Assembly (NCBI GenBank): GCA_020353195.1 | Contig: CP070691.1 | Location: forward strand, 1,746,547 to 1,810,546 | Source of the DNA: Phycisphaerales bacterium | Lineage (GTDB): Bacteria; Planctomycetota; Phycisphaerae; UBA1845 | Direction of reading: 5' to 3' | DNA length: 64,000 nucleotides | Program-made: the position numbers and the translations under genes | Shown: one piece after another, positions 26,162 to 35,474 of the stretch | How the letters are laid out: each line of letters starts with the position of its first letter | Numbering within the stretch: the first letter of the stretch is position 1 | Notes under the pieces: generated by a model | Database searches by the model: none | Told to the model about the DNA's origin: nothing | Seen by the model: only the letters and a program-made list of their open reading frames with translations

Positions 26162-27892
26162 CTACTTCTTCTCCGAGGCGATGGGGGCATCGAGAATCGG
26201 GGGCCGGTCCTGGGCCTTTCGCTTCTTCTCCACCTCGATCTGGGCGACCAGAATGCTCGGCGAGACGGCGGCAACGGGCACTCTGCCCGACCGGGCCCCG
26301 CAGGTCCCGTTGAACACGCCCGGATCGTCCGCGGTGCACAGGATTTCGGAGAAACAGGTCAACGGCGTCCCCACGATATCCACACCCCGCACCAGCTCGT
26401 CGGGCCGACCGTCGGCGTAGACCCGATAGACCACAAGAGGAATGACCTTGAACGCCTGCGGCCCGAACCGCTGTGTCGTGGTGAACCCGCCGGAGATGTC
26501 CTTGAACAGCAGTCCGAATTCCTTCTCCTGCTTCCTGCATTCCTCGATGAGCATGGTCCGCAGCTCATCGAAGGGCACGTTCTTGGTCGATTCGATGATC
26601 AGGTTGCCCTGGCGTCCCACGACCTTGGCACCGGGTTGCCGTCGCCCGTGACCGTTGGACTTGGTGAACCCCCGCGTGGGCGACCGCGACATCAGGAAGG
26701 TCTTGAGCACGCCGTTCTCCACGATCCGAGCCGGCTGGCCGGGCACGCACTCGTCATCGAATTCATAGAACCCGTTCAAGTCGACGCCGTTGAATTGCCG
26801 CTGTGAGGGGTCGTCCACGATGCTGAGGAACGTCGGGAGGACCTGCTGCCCGATCTTCTTGGCAAAGGTCTGCCCTTCCTCGACGTCCTTCTGGCGATGG
26901 CCTTCGATCCGGTGGCCGAAAATCTCGTGGAAGAAAACGCCGCTTGCCCGGTTCATCAGGATCGCCGGCCCGATGTAGGGCTCCACGATAGGCGCTTCCC
27001 GCAGGGCCTGAACGTCTTTGATGACCTGTTTCACCGCCTCCGCGATTTCTTCGTCGCCCGGAAGACCCTCGAGCGTGTGGGCGTCCAGCGACTTGTACTG
27101 CCACAGCTCCATTCCGTCTTCGGCGATCGTCGACGCTCGAATGCCCAGACGCCACCATCCCCGTCCGAACTGCAGCCTGCTCTTCTCGGAATTGACCATC
27201 AGATTGTTGGTGGTCCTGCCGGTGAGCGTCACCATCGAGTTGTAGATCGCCGGATGGTCTCGGAACAGGCGCGAGTGCTTTCGCACCCGTTCTCGGAGGC
27301 GCTGAAGGTCGAATGGCGGCGCCTCGGCCCACGGGCCGACGTGTACGCTGGGCTCTTCCCGCGAGAAATCGTCCGACGGGTCTTCCTCCTCCACCTTCAC
27401 CTTGAGGTTCGCCTTGACCTGGGCAAGGCGCTTGACCGCCGACCTGAACTCCTCGTCGGTCACCAGCCAGATCGCGTGGCGTGTAGCCATTGGATCGTCG
27501 TTGAGCGGCAAGGCGGCGGTAACTCCCCCCCGCCCATAGCCCCCGTAGTAGCCGCCCCCGCGGATCTGGCGGGTATTATCCAGGGCGTAGTCACCGCAGC
27601 GGACGTCCACGCCCAGTACGCGCGAATGATCCACGTTTTCGCTGGTCAGCGCCCCCAGGGACGCCGCGAGGGAAATGCTCTTCTCGTCGGTGACGGCGTA
27701 CTGGATGAAATAGGGTCCGGTCCCGTCGGGGCCCACCAGCTTCTCCATGGACAGCGCCAACTCGCTTTCCATGATCTGCAGCAGGGGGTGCTCCGTGGCC
27801 GATTGGCCGGCCTTTGCCCAGACCAGCGCCGGGCCGCACAGCAGACCCGCCAACATGACCATTCTCGTATGCCAATGACGTAGTGCTCTCAT
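26162..27892 (-). CDS. Exported TldD-like metalloprotease with HEXXXH motif
   Basis: This 576-residue TldD-family protein has the zinc-binding motif HEIFGH near residue 322 in SGVFFHEIFGHRIEGHRQ, so it is probably the active subunit. Other landmarks are VNSEKSRLQFG, PARIVENGVLKTFLMSRSPT and KSNGHGRRQPG. In E. coli the TldD-TldE heterodimer cleaves unfolded peptides; here an N-terminal signal peptide ending near VWAKA suggests it works outside the cytoplasm. The start at ATG 27892 has GAGGAA 6 nt upstream; an upstream ATG at 27931 would mask the signal peptide. The C-terminal 20 residues are charged. It is the first gene of a pair with the zinc-less paralogue. Confidence 0.88.
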   Translation of the reverse strand: MRALRHWHTRMVMLAGLLCGPALVWAKAGQSATEHPLLQIMESELALSMEKLVGPDGTGPYFIQYAVTDEKSISLAASLGALTSENVDHSRVLGVDVRCGDYALDNTRQIRGGGYYGGYGRGGVTAALPLNDDPMATRHAIWLVTDEEFRSAVKRLAQVKANLKVKVEEEDPSDDFSREEPSVHVGPWAEAPPFDLQRLRERVRKHSRLFRDHPAIYNSMVTLTGRTTNNLMVNSEKSRLQFGRGWWRLGIRASTIAEDGMELWQYKSLDAHTLEGLPGDEEIAEAVKQVIKDVQALREAPIVEPYIGPAILMNRASGVFFHEIFGHRIEGHRQKDVEEGQTFAKKIGQQVLPTFLSIVDDPSQRQFNGVDLNGFYEFDDECVPGQPARIVENGVLKTFLMSRSPTRGFTKSNGHGRRQPGAKVVGRQGNLIIESTKNVPFDELRTMLIEECRKQEKEFGLLFKDISGGFTTTQRFGPQAFKVIPLVVYRVYADGRPDELVRGVDIVGTPLTCFSEILCTADDPGVFNGTCGARSGRVPVAAVSPSILVAQIEVEKKRKAQDRPPILDAPIASEKK

Positions 27893-28190
27893 GGCGATTT
27901 CCTCGCGAAAGAGGGTCTCGACGTCCGTCACCGAAAGCGGTCAGCCGAGCATCGGCGCTATCCTAACCCGACATGCCGGCCGTGCAAGTATGAGGCCTGA
28001 CAGGCAGGCCCTTGCCCGCCAAGGCTGAACGGTTCAGGGCGCCCGCCGCCCGATCCCGAAGCCGCCGATCGTCGTGCCGGCTCGCGCCGGCGTTTTCTGG
28101 GGAGGACGGCCGTGATTTCACGCTCAAGCAGGGTATGCGGCGACCGGGGGCATGCTTTGCACGTAGCGGCGGTCGCTTCCCGATCCGGCC

Positions 28191-28886
28191 CTAGGGCGCG
28201 TCATCCAATTCGCGCAGTGCGTCCAGGACGCCCGGCTCCGCCGGGTTCAAACGGTAAGCGGTCCGCAGTGGGCCCAGAGCCTCTTCTTTCTTGTTGACCC
28301 GGATCAGGAATCGCCCGAGTTCCGCATGGGCGAAGGCGTTGGCCGGCTCCATTGTCACCGCCTGCCGATATCGCAGAAGCGCCGCATCCGGGTCGTTACG
28401 CTCCTCCATCTCGCGGGCGAGGAAGATCTGCTGTCGGGCGGCCGGCCCCACGAACTTCGCCGCCCACGCGGCCACTTTCAAGGCCTCTTCGAACTGCTCT
28501 TTGAGCTCCAGGGCCATGTTCTTCCCCCACAGCGCCGGCTGCATCCCGGGATACGCGTTGATCGCGCGGGAGTAGTACTCGACCGCGTCATCCACGTAAT
28601 TCATCGCGGCGGGCACATTGCGCAGACTGAACTGCTCCTTCGCCAGATACACGCTGCAGTCGCCGAGGTCGTAGAGGTTCCATGGGCTCTCGGGCACCTT
28701 GTCCATGGCCTCGATGAACAGGTTGCGGGCCGTGCCGTAGTCACGACGGATCATCTGCTCCAGACCCATCTGCCGCAGATCGTCGTATGAGAGCTCACCG
28801 GCACAACCACTCAGACAGAGCGCGGCTGCCATCACCGCCGCCAGACTGCCGGCACCCGGCCGACTCGCCGTTTGACTTGGTCTCAT
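28191..28886 (-). CDS. TPR-repeat lipoprotein
   Basis: The 231-residue product has a lipoprotein signal with the lipobox LSGC (lipidated Cys28). It then has about four TPR-like helical hairpins: SYDDLRQMGLEQMIRRDYG with ARNLFIEAMDKVPES, VEYYSRAINAYPGMQPALWG, DAALLRYRQAVTMEPANAFA and EALGPLRTAYRLNPAEPG. TPR lipoproteins act as scaffolds in the cell envelope; no partner can be named. GAGGAA lies 5 nt before ATG 28886; a longer in-frame start at 28961 would bury the lipobox. It is separated from the TldD-like gene by about 300 bp without a recognisable gene. Confidence 0.85.
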   Translation of the reverse strand: MRPSQTASRPGAGSLAAVMAAALCLSGCAGELSYDDLRQMGLEQMIRRDYGTARNLFIEAMDKVPESPWNLYDLGDCSVYLAKEQFSLRNVPAAMNYVDDAVEYYSRAINAYPGMQPALWGKNMALELKEQFEEALKVAAWAAKFVGPAARQQIFLAREMEERNDPDAALLRYRQAVTMEPANAFAHAELGRFLIRVNKKEEALGPLRTAYRLNPAEPGVLDALRELDDAP

Positions 28887-29205
28887 CGCGGTTCCTCGCC
28901 GATTGAGATAGGATGATCGATGCAGATTGCTCCCGGGACCGCGCCGGGAGGGCGACCACACACCGGTCAGGTTACGCTGTACCCCGCCATTCTACACCAC
29001 CACGATCACACGTGCGACTCCCCGGGGCCTCCCGATCAAACGGGAGACTGCCCCCGCCCTCCGGAAGCCGCCGGCTGCCCCGGCGCCGCGCGACGCCCCG
29101 CCGGGTCAGGGTACCCGCGTCCAAGAGGACCGCAAGTCGTGCTCGGGGCACGAAAGCCGGATCAGCCCGGACGGCGGACGCGTATACCCGAGCCAACGAG
29201 GGATA
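28887..29205. other. Gene-free region between the TPR lipoprotein and a membrane protein gene
   Basis: This stretch of about 320 bp shows no plausible coding region, RNA gene or strong hairpin. Short frames on the plus strand are rich in Arg and Pro and look like chance openings. It presumably contains the promoter of the TPR lipoprotein gene. Confidence 0.35.
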
Positions 29206-29946
29206 TCACGGAGAAAGGGGTTCGATCAGCATCCGGAGCCGACCTCGTTCGATGACCAGATCACGAATCCGAAACCAGCGCTTGCTGACTTGCCAGTGAA
29301 ACCGGTTGTCCACGGTGACGCCGTTCGTCAGGTACTCGATCCCTCCCTGGTCCCGGAAGAAGCGAACGATGTCGGCCAGGGCATCCGGCATGGCGTCCAC
29401 GTCCTGGCCGCCGGCTGTCAACACCGGTTCCAAGCGGTCGGCGATGATCGAGACGGGCAGCGGACACGAGCCACAGGTGGCTTCCGCCAGGTGGACCGTG
29501 ATGGAATCCCCGGCGAGCTTGAACGTTAGATGGGCACTGGCGATCGCCTGCCACCCACTCTTGTCGAAGCGCCCGGCCAGGATGAGGCGTCTCGGCTCGA
29601 ACACCACCATCGGGCCTTGCACGAAACCGGGGACCCATTCCTCGGCCTCGGGCCAGACTTCCGAGCGGACGGCCACCCATTCACTGATTTGCCGATCGGT
29701 GAGCGTCAGTTCAAACGGTCGGCCTTCGACGAGCCGGTCGCCGAAGTCGGAGACGCTTTCAAGCAGCTCGTTTCGGATGCGGGTGTACTCGGCCTCCGGA
29801 ACGTGGGGCGGCCGGTACCACCACGGCACGTGGGCCAGCAGAAGCCACAAGAAAATACACACCACTGCCAGCAACCCGACCGTCAAAGCCAGGCTGACCA
29901 GCAGCCATCTCTTGATCCGCCTGCGTTTCGTTCGTCTTCGCCTCAT
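29206..29946 (-). CDS. Membrane-anchored hypothetical protein
   Basis: The protein of 246 residues starts with a very basic segment (MRRRRTKRRRIKRW), then one transmembrane helix (LLVSLALTVGLLAVVCIFLWLL), then an extracytoplasmic domain of about 200 residues. The domain has alternating strands, for example ELTLTDRQISEWVA and FHWQVSKRWFRIRDLVIERGRLRMLI, that suggest a lipid-binding or sensor-like beta fold, but no family was recognised. A CGSC pair may form a disulfide. GTG 29949 immediately precedes the chosen ATG 29946, and neither has a clear ribosome site. It is divergent from the next membrane-anchored gene at 30069, with about 120 bp between them. Confidence 0.7.
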   Translation of the reverse strand: MRRRRTKRRRIKRWLLVSLALTVGLLAVVCIFLWLLLAHVPWWYRPPHVPEAEYTRIRNELLESVSDFGDRLVEGRPFELTLTDRQISEWVAVRSEVWPEAEEWVPGFVQGPMVVFEPRRLILAGRFDKSGWQAIASAHLTFKLAGDSITVHLAEATCGSCPLPVSIIADRLEPVLTAGGQDVDAMPDALADIVRFFRDQGGIEYLTNGVTVDNRFHWQVSKRWFRIRDLVIERGRLRMLIEPLSP

Positions 29947-30068
29947 CACCGGCGTCCGCCGACGAAGAGTATAGCCGATGTCCCGCCTGGATTGACCCCG
30001 CGAATGCGAACTTCATAGAATCTGTGTGATCCGGTCGCGCGTGATCCAATTCCGGGAGGGTCGCCGAT

Positions 30069-30959
30069 ATGGTCAGCCGCCTCTGGGGTTCAACGATCGT
30101 GCTCTTCTGGCTGGCGGCCATGAGCTGGTTGGTCTGGCACGACATCTGGCCCGTGTGGACGGCGCAGGACCCTCCCGCCGCCGTCACGCCCGAGTGGGTC
30201 GGAGAAGCTCGGCGGCGGCAGCAAGCCGGCATCGAGGACAAGCACGGTGGTCGGATCGGCACGATCTGGGTCGTGTACAATCGCTCGGGGAAGAGCGTTT
30301 CCCGTCAAGACCTGATCGTCATCGATCGATTCCCCGCCTTGGCGCCGGCGTGGATCGAGGTGGATTCTCAGTTCGACACTCAGGGACGACTGGATGAACT
30401 GGCGGCCGACGTCGTTCTGGCCGGAGTCCGCATCGAGCTGAAGGCGGAGCGATTCGGTTCCCAGTTGGCGTTCAATCTCACGTTGGGCAACCGCCGACAT
30501 CAGGCGTTCAAGCTGGCCGACGTCGACGCGGGCATGATCGGAGAGCTGTTCAAACCCTTTTCCGCCATGCCCGACCTGAGGGTCGGCCAGTCATGGCGCA
30601 TGCAGGTATTCAATCCGCTGGCCGGCGTGATGGGAACCGGCAGCAGGTTTATTCCCATGATCGTCCGAGTGACCGGTGAAGACACCATTGGAACACCCGA
30701 TGGGCCAATCCGATGCCTGATCGTCGAAGCGCCGAACGCCCGCGCCTTGGTCGCCCCGGACGGAACGGTCCACGTCCAGGAGATGGAACTGCCGATCGGC
30801 GGGAAGATCGTGATTCGCAGCGAGCCGTTCGACGAGGCGGCCTATGATCGGGCCAGGGCGAATCGCCCGGTCCGCAGGGAATCTCGGGGCCCGCGCGATC
30901 GGTCGTTCGTGCCGGGATCGCAGGATCGGGATCCGGCAAACCGCGGGCCCGAAACGTGA
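30069..30959 (+). CDS. Membrane-anchored hypothetical protein upstream of an ABC exporter
   Basis: This 296-residue protein has an N-terminal transmembrane helix (STIVLFWLAAMSWLVWHDIW) and an external domain of about 220 residues. The domain is beta-rich (GTIWVVYNRSGKSVSRQDLI, RIELKAERFGSQLAFNLTLG) and contains a segment ending IRCLIVEAPNARALVAPDG that resembles secreted proteins measuring or binding a ligand. The last 35 residues are charged and probably disordered. GGGAGG lies 9 nt before ATG 30069. It is followed by the ABC transporter genes after 125 bp on the same strand, so it may be functionally tied to them. No family was identified. Confidence 0.72.
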   Translation: MVSRLWGSTIVLFWLAAMSWLVWHDIWPVWTAQDPPAAVTPEWVGEARRRQQAGIEDKHGGRIGTIWVVYNRSGKSVSRQDLIVIDRFPALAPAWIEVDSQFDTQGRLDELAADVVLAGVRIELKAERFGSQLAFNLTLGNRRHQAFKLADVDAGMIGELFKPFSAMPDLRVGQSWRMQVFNPLAGVMGTGSRFIPMIVRVTGEDTIGTPDGPIRCLIVEAPNARALVAPDGTVHVQEMELPIGGKIVIRSEPFDEAAYDRARANRPVRRESRGPRDRSFVPGSQDRDPANRGPET

Positions 30960-31084
30960 TGAACCGCAGGAACCTGTGTGCCGTGAATTGCGGGACGCGA
31001 GTGTGGTGAACCGTGGGGCCGGCTATCGAGTCGGTCGTTCCCGCCCGTGTCCGTGAGACTTTGTGACAAGCTCGAGGCAGCGCC

Positions 31085-31831
31085 ATGGAACCGGCTATTG
31101 CGATCGAATCGGTCACCAAGCGGTTCGGGCAGAAGGTGGCGGTCGATGACCTGACACTGACCGTCCCACCGGGCGAGCTGTATGCGTTTCTCGGCCCCAA
31201 TGGAGCGGGCAAGACGACCACCATCAAGATGATCTGCGGTCTGTTGCGCCCCCAGCGCGGCACGATCCGGGTGTGCGGATATCCGGTCGGCACCGACGGG
31301 CTGGCGGCCAAGGCCCGACTGGCGTACGTGCCCGATCAACCGTTCCTGTATGACAAGCTCACGGCGCGGGAGTTTCTGTTTTTTGTGGCCGAGATGTACG
31401 GCCTGCGCCCGGAGCAGCGGGACCGGCGGCTCGACGACCTGATTCAGCAGCTGGCGATCGGGGCGTTCATCGACCAGATGACCGAGAGCTTCAGCCACGG
31501 GATGAAGCAGCGGGTCGTGTTGGCGGCGGCGTTGCTGCACGATCCACAGGTCCTGATCGTCGATGAACCGATGGTGGGGCTGGACCCGCGAACCGTTCGC
31601 ACCGTCAAGGACCTGTTCGTGCAGCGAACGCGCGAAGGTCGCACCGTATTCATGAGCACCCACACGCTGGAAGTGGCCGAGGCCGTCTCTGACCGTATCG
31701 GCATCATCCACAACGGGCGTCTCATCACCGTCGGCACCATGAACGAACTGAAGCGCCGGGCCACCGGGAGCGCGACGCTGGAAGAGGCGTTCCTGCGATT
31801 GACGGAGGAGGGCGATGAACCCTGTCCGTAG
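31085..31831 (+). CDS. ABC transporter ATP-binding protein
   Basis: This 248-residue ATPase has Walker A GPNGAGKTT near residue 40, the ABC signature region ESFSHGMKQR near 140 (SHGMKQ in place of the canonical LSGGQ), Walker B VLIVDEPMVGLD near 160 and the switch His in STHTLEVAE. The type matches CcmA/NatA-like exporters of the ABC-2 group. It energises the permease encoded next, whose ATG lies 17 nt inside the end of this gene; that overlap indicates translational coupling. The ORF also carries an extra C-terminal 20 residues. The substrate cannot be told. Confidence 0.93.
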   Translation: MEPAIAIESVTKRFGQKVAVDDLTLTVPPGELYAFLGPNGAGKTTTIKMICGLLRPQRGTIRVCGYPVGTDGLAAKARLAYVPDQPFLYDKLTAREFLFFVAEMYGLRPEQRDRRLDDLIQQLAIGAFIDQMTESFSHGMKQRVVLAAALLHDPQVLIVDEPMVGLDPRTVRTVKDLFVQRTREGRTVFMSTHTLEVAEAVSDRIGIIHNGRLITVGTMNELKRRATGSATLEEAFLRLTEEGDEPCP

Positions 31832-33521
31832 CGACGCGTCAGTGATGCCGGCGGGCATGCGCCTGCTGCTTCGCACCAAGTGCCTGTCGCTGCACAACCG
31901 CGCGGTCCAGGGTATCCAGGCGTCGCCGATCCGGATCGCCTCGACGGCGCTGTTTCTCGTGCTGATCTGGTTCGGGCTGTACGGCCTGTTCTGGGCGGTC
32001 TTCGATTACTTCCAGCGCACGCCGTTGGAAGGTGCGGTCGCGGTCCCTCTGGTATTCAACTTCTTCTTCGTGGCCATGCTGATGTTGCTGACGTTCTCCA
32101 ACGCCATCATCGCCTACACGGCGTTGTTCGGGCGGAACGAAACGTCGTATCTTCTGGCGGCCCCGATACCGCCGAAAGACCTGGTGACCGTCAGGTATCT
32201 GGAAACGCTGCTGTTTTCGAGCTGGTCGCTGATCCTGCTCGGCCTGCCCCTGATGATGGCGATCGCGAACATGCCCGGGGCCCGTGACGCCGGCGCGTTC
32301 CACGTGCTGTTCATCGCCATGTTCCTGTTCTTCGTGCCCATCCCCGGAGCGCTGGGGATGCTGGCGGCATGGGCGGCCGCACGCTACCTGCCCCGCAGCA
32401 CCCGGAGAACGCTACTGAGCGCAGGCATCGCATTGATGTTCGTCGCCACCGTATGGGGCCTGCGCACCGTGCAACTCAGCGGCGGCGAGAGCTCAGTCTG
32501 GCTGCGAGATTTCTTCTTGAAGATGGAGTTTGTCCAATCGGCCCTGCTGCCCAACGCATGGGTCAGTCTGGGTATCGAACGCGCCATGCACGGCAAGCCG
32601 CTCGAAGCGGTCATGTATCTTGCCGTCGTGCTCGCCAACGCGCTGTTTCTGAGCCTGGTGGCCGTCCGCGTGGTGTCGCGCGGGTTTTCCAGGGCCTACG
32701 ACCGGGCGGCGGAATCTCGCGGGCGACCGGGCCGCACCCCGGCCCAAGCGGCAGGAGGATTCGCCGGCCTGCTGTTTGTCTACCTGCCCCGCCCCATGCG
32801 CCTGATCGCCGCCAAGGACTTCCGCACGTTCCTGCGCGACCCCCTGCAATGGAGCCAGTTGGGCATCCTCTTCGGGCTCATGGGACTCTACCTGCTCAAC
32901 ATGCCCCGATTTCAAGTCGACCTGGTCTCTGAGCGGCTGTCACTGCTCGTGCCGTTCCTCAACCTCAGTGCCATCAGCTTCATCCTCGCCACGTTCACCA
33001 CGCGCTTCGTGTTTCCACTGGTGTCGCTCGAGGGACACCAGCTGTGGTTGATCGGGCTGCTGCCCATCGCCCGGCGTAACATCCTGTTGGCCAAGTTCGC
33101 CTTCGCCATGACCGTCAGCACGACCGTCGCCGTGGGCACGATGGGGCTGGCCGCCTCCATCCTGCGGATGTCGTCGGCCTGGACAGCCGTGTACCTGGCC
33201 GTGACGTTCGCCGTCTGCATCGGGCTGTGCGGGCTGGCCGTCGGGCTCGGGGCCCGCCTGCCGATGTTCGGGGAACGCAACCCGACCCGGATCGCCAACG
33301 GCTTCGGCGGGACGATCAATCTCGTTGCATCGGTCGGGCTGATCGTGCTCGTGCTCACGGGGATGGGGGCGGCCGCGATCCGCACCGGAATCGACGCGAC
33401 CGCGCCAAACGTCTATGCCACAACGATCGGATACAGTCTGGTCGTGATCCTGATCGCACTGGCGGTCGGGGGCGCCGCCATGCTCCTCGGCGCCCGGCAC
33501 CTCAAGAGACTCGAAGTCTAG
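31815..33521 (+). CDS. ABC-2-type transporter permease
   Basis: The 568-residue membrane protein has about 12 hydrophobic segments, for example ALFLVLIWFGLYGLFWAVF, FVAMLMLLTFSNAIIAYTALF and LVVILIALAVGGAAMLLGA. It is twice the size of a simple ABC-2 permease, so it may combine two permease units or carry a large cytoplasmic loop (EGHQLWLIGLLPIARRN and nearby). It pairs with the ATPase encoded upstream; GGAGGAGGGCG directly precedes its ATG 31815. The likely role is export of a hydrophobic compound or a membrane-remodelling function. A hairpin follows the gene. Confidence 0.88.
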   Translation: MNPVRSDASVMPAGMRLLLRTKCLSLHNRAVQGIQASPIRIASTALFLVLIWFGLYGLFWAVFDYFQRTPLEGAVAVPLVFNFFFVAMLMLLTFSNAIIAYTALFGRNETSYLLAAPIPPKDLVTVRYLETLLFSSWSLILLGLPLMMAIANMPGARDAGAFHVLFIAMFLFFVPIPGALGMLAAWAAARYLPRSTRRTLLSAGIALMFVATVWGLRTVQLSGGESSVWLRDFFLKMEFVQSALLPNAWVSLGIERAMHGKPLEAVMYLAVVLANALFLSLVAVRVVSRGFSRAYDRAAESRGRPGRTPAQAAGGFAGLLFVYLPRPMRLIAAKDFRTFLRDPLQWSQLGILFGLMGLYLLNMPRFQVDLVSERLSLLVPFLNLSAISFILATFTTRFVFPLVSLEGHQLWLIGLLPIARRNILLAKFAFAMTVSTTVAVGTMGLAASILRMSSAWTAVYLAVTFAVCIGLCGLAVGLGARLPMFGERNPTRIANGFGGTINLVASVGLIVLVLTGMGAAAIRTGIDATAPNVYATTIGYSLVVILIALAVGGAAMLLGARHLKRLEV

Positions 33522-33582
33522 TGGGCAGGACGGGGCCGGAGTCTTCGTCTTCGCGAAGCGCTCAGCGACGACGGTTTCACTT

Positions 33583-33611
33583 ACGGAGACAAACGCCCCT
33601 ATCGTCTCCGT
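33583..33611 (+). terminator. Hairpin downstream of the ABC transporter operon
   Basis: ACGGAGAC (33583-33590) and GTCTCCGT (33604-33611) form a perfect 8-bp stem with a 13-nt loop, 62 nt after the permease stop codon. There is no T-run behind it, so it is a terminator-like or mRNA-end hairpin rather than a classical intrinsic terminator. Confidence 0.4.
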
Positions 33612-33732
33612 CTGATAATCACGGCGTTCTCAGTGTGGCGGTGCGCAACTGTCCGTCAGGACGGCATGGTGCAAGACAATGCTCACGTGCCTCCGTATAA
33701 TCTCATGCGTATGAGGCGGTGAGGAGGAGAAG

Positions 33733-34110
33733 ATGGCGCCCCATAATCCCAACGGATTCCAGTTGCATCCCGGCCCCGACCGGCCGGCGATGGGCCTGTC
33801 GCGCGCCGAGCGCCACCGTCTGTTCCGTGAAATGGTCGTCGGCGAGATGGCCCGCGGCATCATGAGCCGGCGGCGCTGGCGACGACTGGTGCAATACGCG
33901 GCCATGCTCGACATCTCGGCGATCGAAGCCGGCGAGCTGATTGCCGACGCCCGCGAGGCGGTCGCCCGGACGGAGGTCCCACCGTTCCCCCACCATCCCG
34001 TCCGTCATCACCCGACCTCCCGCGAGCCCTGGCCATTCTGGGTCACGCTGTCGGTGACGTGTGCCATCCTTGCCGTCATCGATGCGGTGTTCTTTCACTG
34101 GGTATTCTGA
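33733..34110 (+). CDS. Small hypothetical protein with C-terminal membrane anchor
   Basis: This 125-residue protein has a charged helical N-terminal half (GLSRAERHRLFREMVVGEMA, then MSRRRWRRLVQYAAML), a His/Pro-rich linker (PPFPHHPVRHHPTSREPW) and one transmembrane helix at the very C-terminus (FWVTLSVTCAILAVIDAVFF). This is a tail-anchored layout with the body in the cytoplasm. GAGGAGGAGAAG lies just before ATG 33733, a strong ribosome site, so the gene is probably real. No family was recognised. It converges with the zinc-ribbon membrane protein gene, ending 22 bp from it. Confidence 0.7.
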   Translation: MAPHNPNGFQLHPGPDRPAMGLSRAERHRLFREMVVGEMARGIMSRRRWRRLVQYAAMLDISAIEAGELIADAREAVARTEVPPFPHHPVRHHPTSREPWPFWVTLSVTCAILAVIDAVFFHWVF

Positions 34111-34131
34111 GGGGCGAGGGACGACCGTCAG

Positions 34132-34539
34132 TCACTCTTCGCTTTCGATGCGCCACAGGATGCGGCGCCAGCGGATGTACTGGGCGACTCGGCGCCAGGT
34201 CAGCCGGAGAAACAAGACCGCGAACAGGCCGAACAATGCCGCCAAGAGAAACAAGCTGGGCTCCCTGAGTCCGTACAGCGCGAGGAACACCGCCAATCCG
34301 AGCGACACCAGCGACGCAAACACGTCAGAGATAGGCAACTCCAACCGTTGCGGCAGGAAGATCCCGACTAGATTGTGGTCGCGGGCGTTGTACGGATGCC
34401 CGCATTCCGGGCACAGGCCGGAATACGGCAGGCCGCGAAGGTTGTACCCGCACGTCCCGCAATACAGCGACGTGTTGATACCCCAGCCTGTGACAACGTC
34501 GCCCATCATGCGCTCGATTTCGTCGGAGCCGAGAGACAT
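34132..34539 (-). CDS. Zinc-ribbon membrane protein downstream of ftsY
   Basis: The 135-residue product has a zinc ribbon of two Cys pairs (CGTCGYNLRGLP and CPECGHPY, about residues 27-50) followed by two transmembrane helices (VFASLVSLGLAVFLALYGL and LFLLAALFGLFAVLFLRL) and a basic tail. Planctomycetes encode many such ribbon-plus-membrane proteins of unknown role. The start at ATG 34539 lies 17 nt after the ftsY stop, with a weak AAGAAG in front, so it is probably co-transcribed with ribH, nusB and ftsY. The function is unknown. Confidence 0.8.
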   Translation of the reverse strand: MSLGSDEIERMMGDVVTGWGINTSLYCGTCGYNLRGLPYSGLCPECGHPYNARDHNLVGIFLPQRLELPISDVFASLVSLGLAVFLALYGLREPSLFLLAALFGLFAVLFLRLTWRRVAQYIRWRRILWRIESEE

Positions 34540-34556
34540 GCGTCGCTTCTTTCGGG

Positions 34557-35474
34557 TTATTCCGCAGCGAACATGGCTTCCATGAACTGGGCGGGATCGA
34601 ACGGGGCGATGTCGTCGGGGGTCTCGCCCAGGCCGACGAACTTGACCGGCACGTCGAGCTGATCGCGAATCCCGATCACGATCCCTCCCTTGGCGCTGCC
34701 GTCGAGCTTGGCCAGTATGATACCCGTCACCGACACGTGTTCGCTGAACACCCGGGCCTGGTTCACCGCGTTCTGTCCGATGGTGGCGTCGAGCACCAGC
34801 AGCACTTCGTGCGGCGCTCCGGGGATCTTCCGCTCGACGACCTTCTGGATCTTGCCCAGTTCCCGCATCAGGTGTTCCTGGGTATGCAGCCGGCCGGCCG
34901 TATCGATGAGCAGGACATCGGCGTTCCGGGCGACGGCGGCGTCGCACGCATCGTAGGCCACCGCCCCGGGATCCGCCCCGTGCTTGTGCTTGACGATCTG
35001 CACGCCGATCCGGTTCGACCATTCGGTCAGTTGCTCGATGGCGGCGGCCCGGAACGTGTCGCAGGCACCCAGGATCACCGTCTTGCCCTGCCCGGTCAGG
35101 TAGTTCGACAGCTTGGCCACGCTGGTCGTCTTGCCCGATCCGTTGATACCGGTGACGAGGATCACGGTGGGCCCGCCGTCCGCATACCGGATCTGCCGGT
35201 CGCCTTCGGGCCACATCGACACCACGTGGTCCTGGATGTAGTCGGTGATATCCTGCGCCTCGCGGATTCTGCCGGCTCTCCATCCGCTGCGCACGACGTC
35301 CATCAACCGGGTCACCGTCGCCGGCCCGACGTCCGCCATCAGCAGCGTGTCCTGCAGCGCATCCAGCAGGTCTTCGTCGATGGCTTTGCCTACGGGCAGA
35401 ACCGACCGGAACCCGCCGGCGATCTTGTCCCGGGTCTTGGACAGCCCGTTTTTCAGGCGATCGAGCAGAGCCAT
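34557..35474 (-). CDS. ftsY: Signal recognition particle receptor FtsY
   Basis: This 305-residue GTPase has the N domain (residues 1-95) and the G domain. The P-loop is GINGSGKTTSVAKL near 108, then ACDTFRAAAIEQL, DTAGRLHTQEHLM near 191, and TKLDG as ILAKLDGSAKGG. It receives ribosome-SRP complexes at the membrane for co-translational insertion. The acidic A domain of E. coli FtsY is absent, as in many bacteria, and the N-terminus is short and basic. An AAGGA abuts ATG 35474 with no spacer, which is unusual. It lies 167 bp behind nusB on the same strand. Confidence 0.95.
   Translation of the reverse strand: MALLDRLKNGLSKTRDKIAGGFRSVLPVGKAIDEDLLDALQDTLLMADVGPATVTRLMDVVRSGWRAGRIREAQDITDYIQDHVVSMWPEGDRQIRYADGGPTVILVTGINGSGKTTSVAKLSNYLTGQGKTVILGACDTFRAAAIEQLTEWSNRIGVQIVKHKHGADPGAVAYDACDAAVARNADVLLIDTAGRLHTQEHLMRELGKIQKVVERKIPGAPHEVLLVLDATIGQNAVNQARVFSEHVSVTGIILAKLDGSAKGGIVIGIRDQLDVPVKFVGLGETPDDIAPFDPAQFMEAMFAAE

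Noticed and set aside
26130..26170. A tRNA-like T-arm (GCCGG-CTCGAGT-CCGGC) on the minus strand just after the TldD-like stop codon
   Set aside because: The 5' acceptor, D arm and anticodon arm are not found upstream, and position 54 of the loop would be C. It is at most a 5-bp hairpin.
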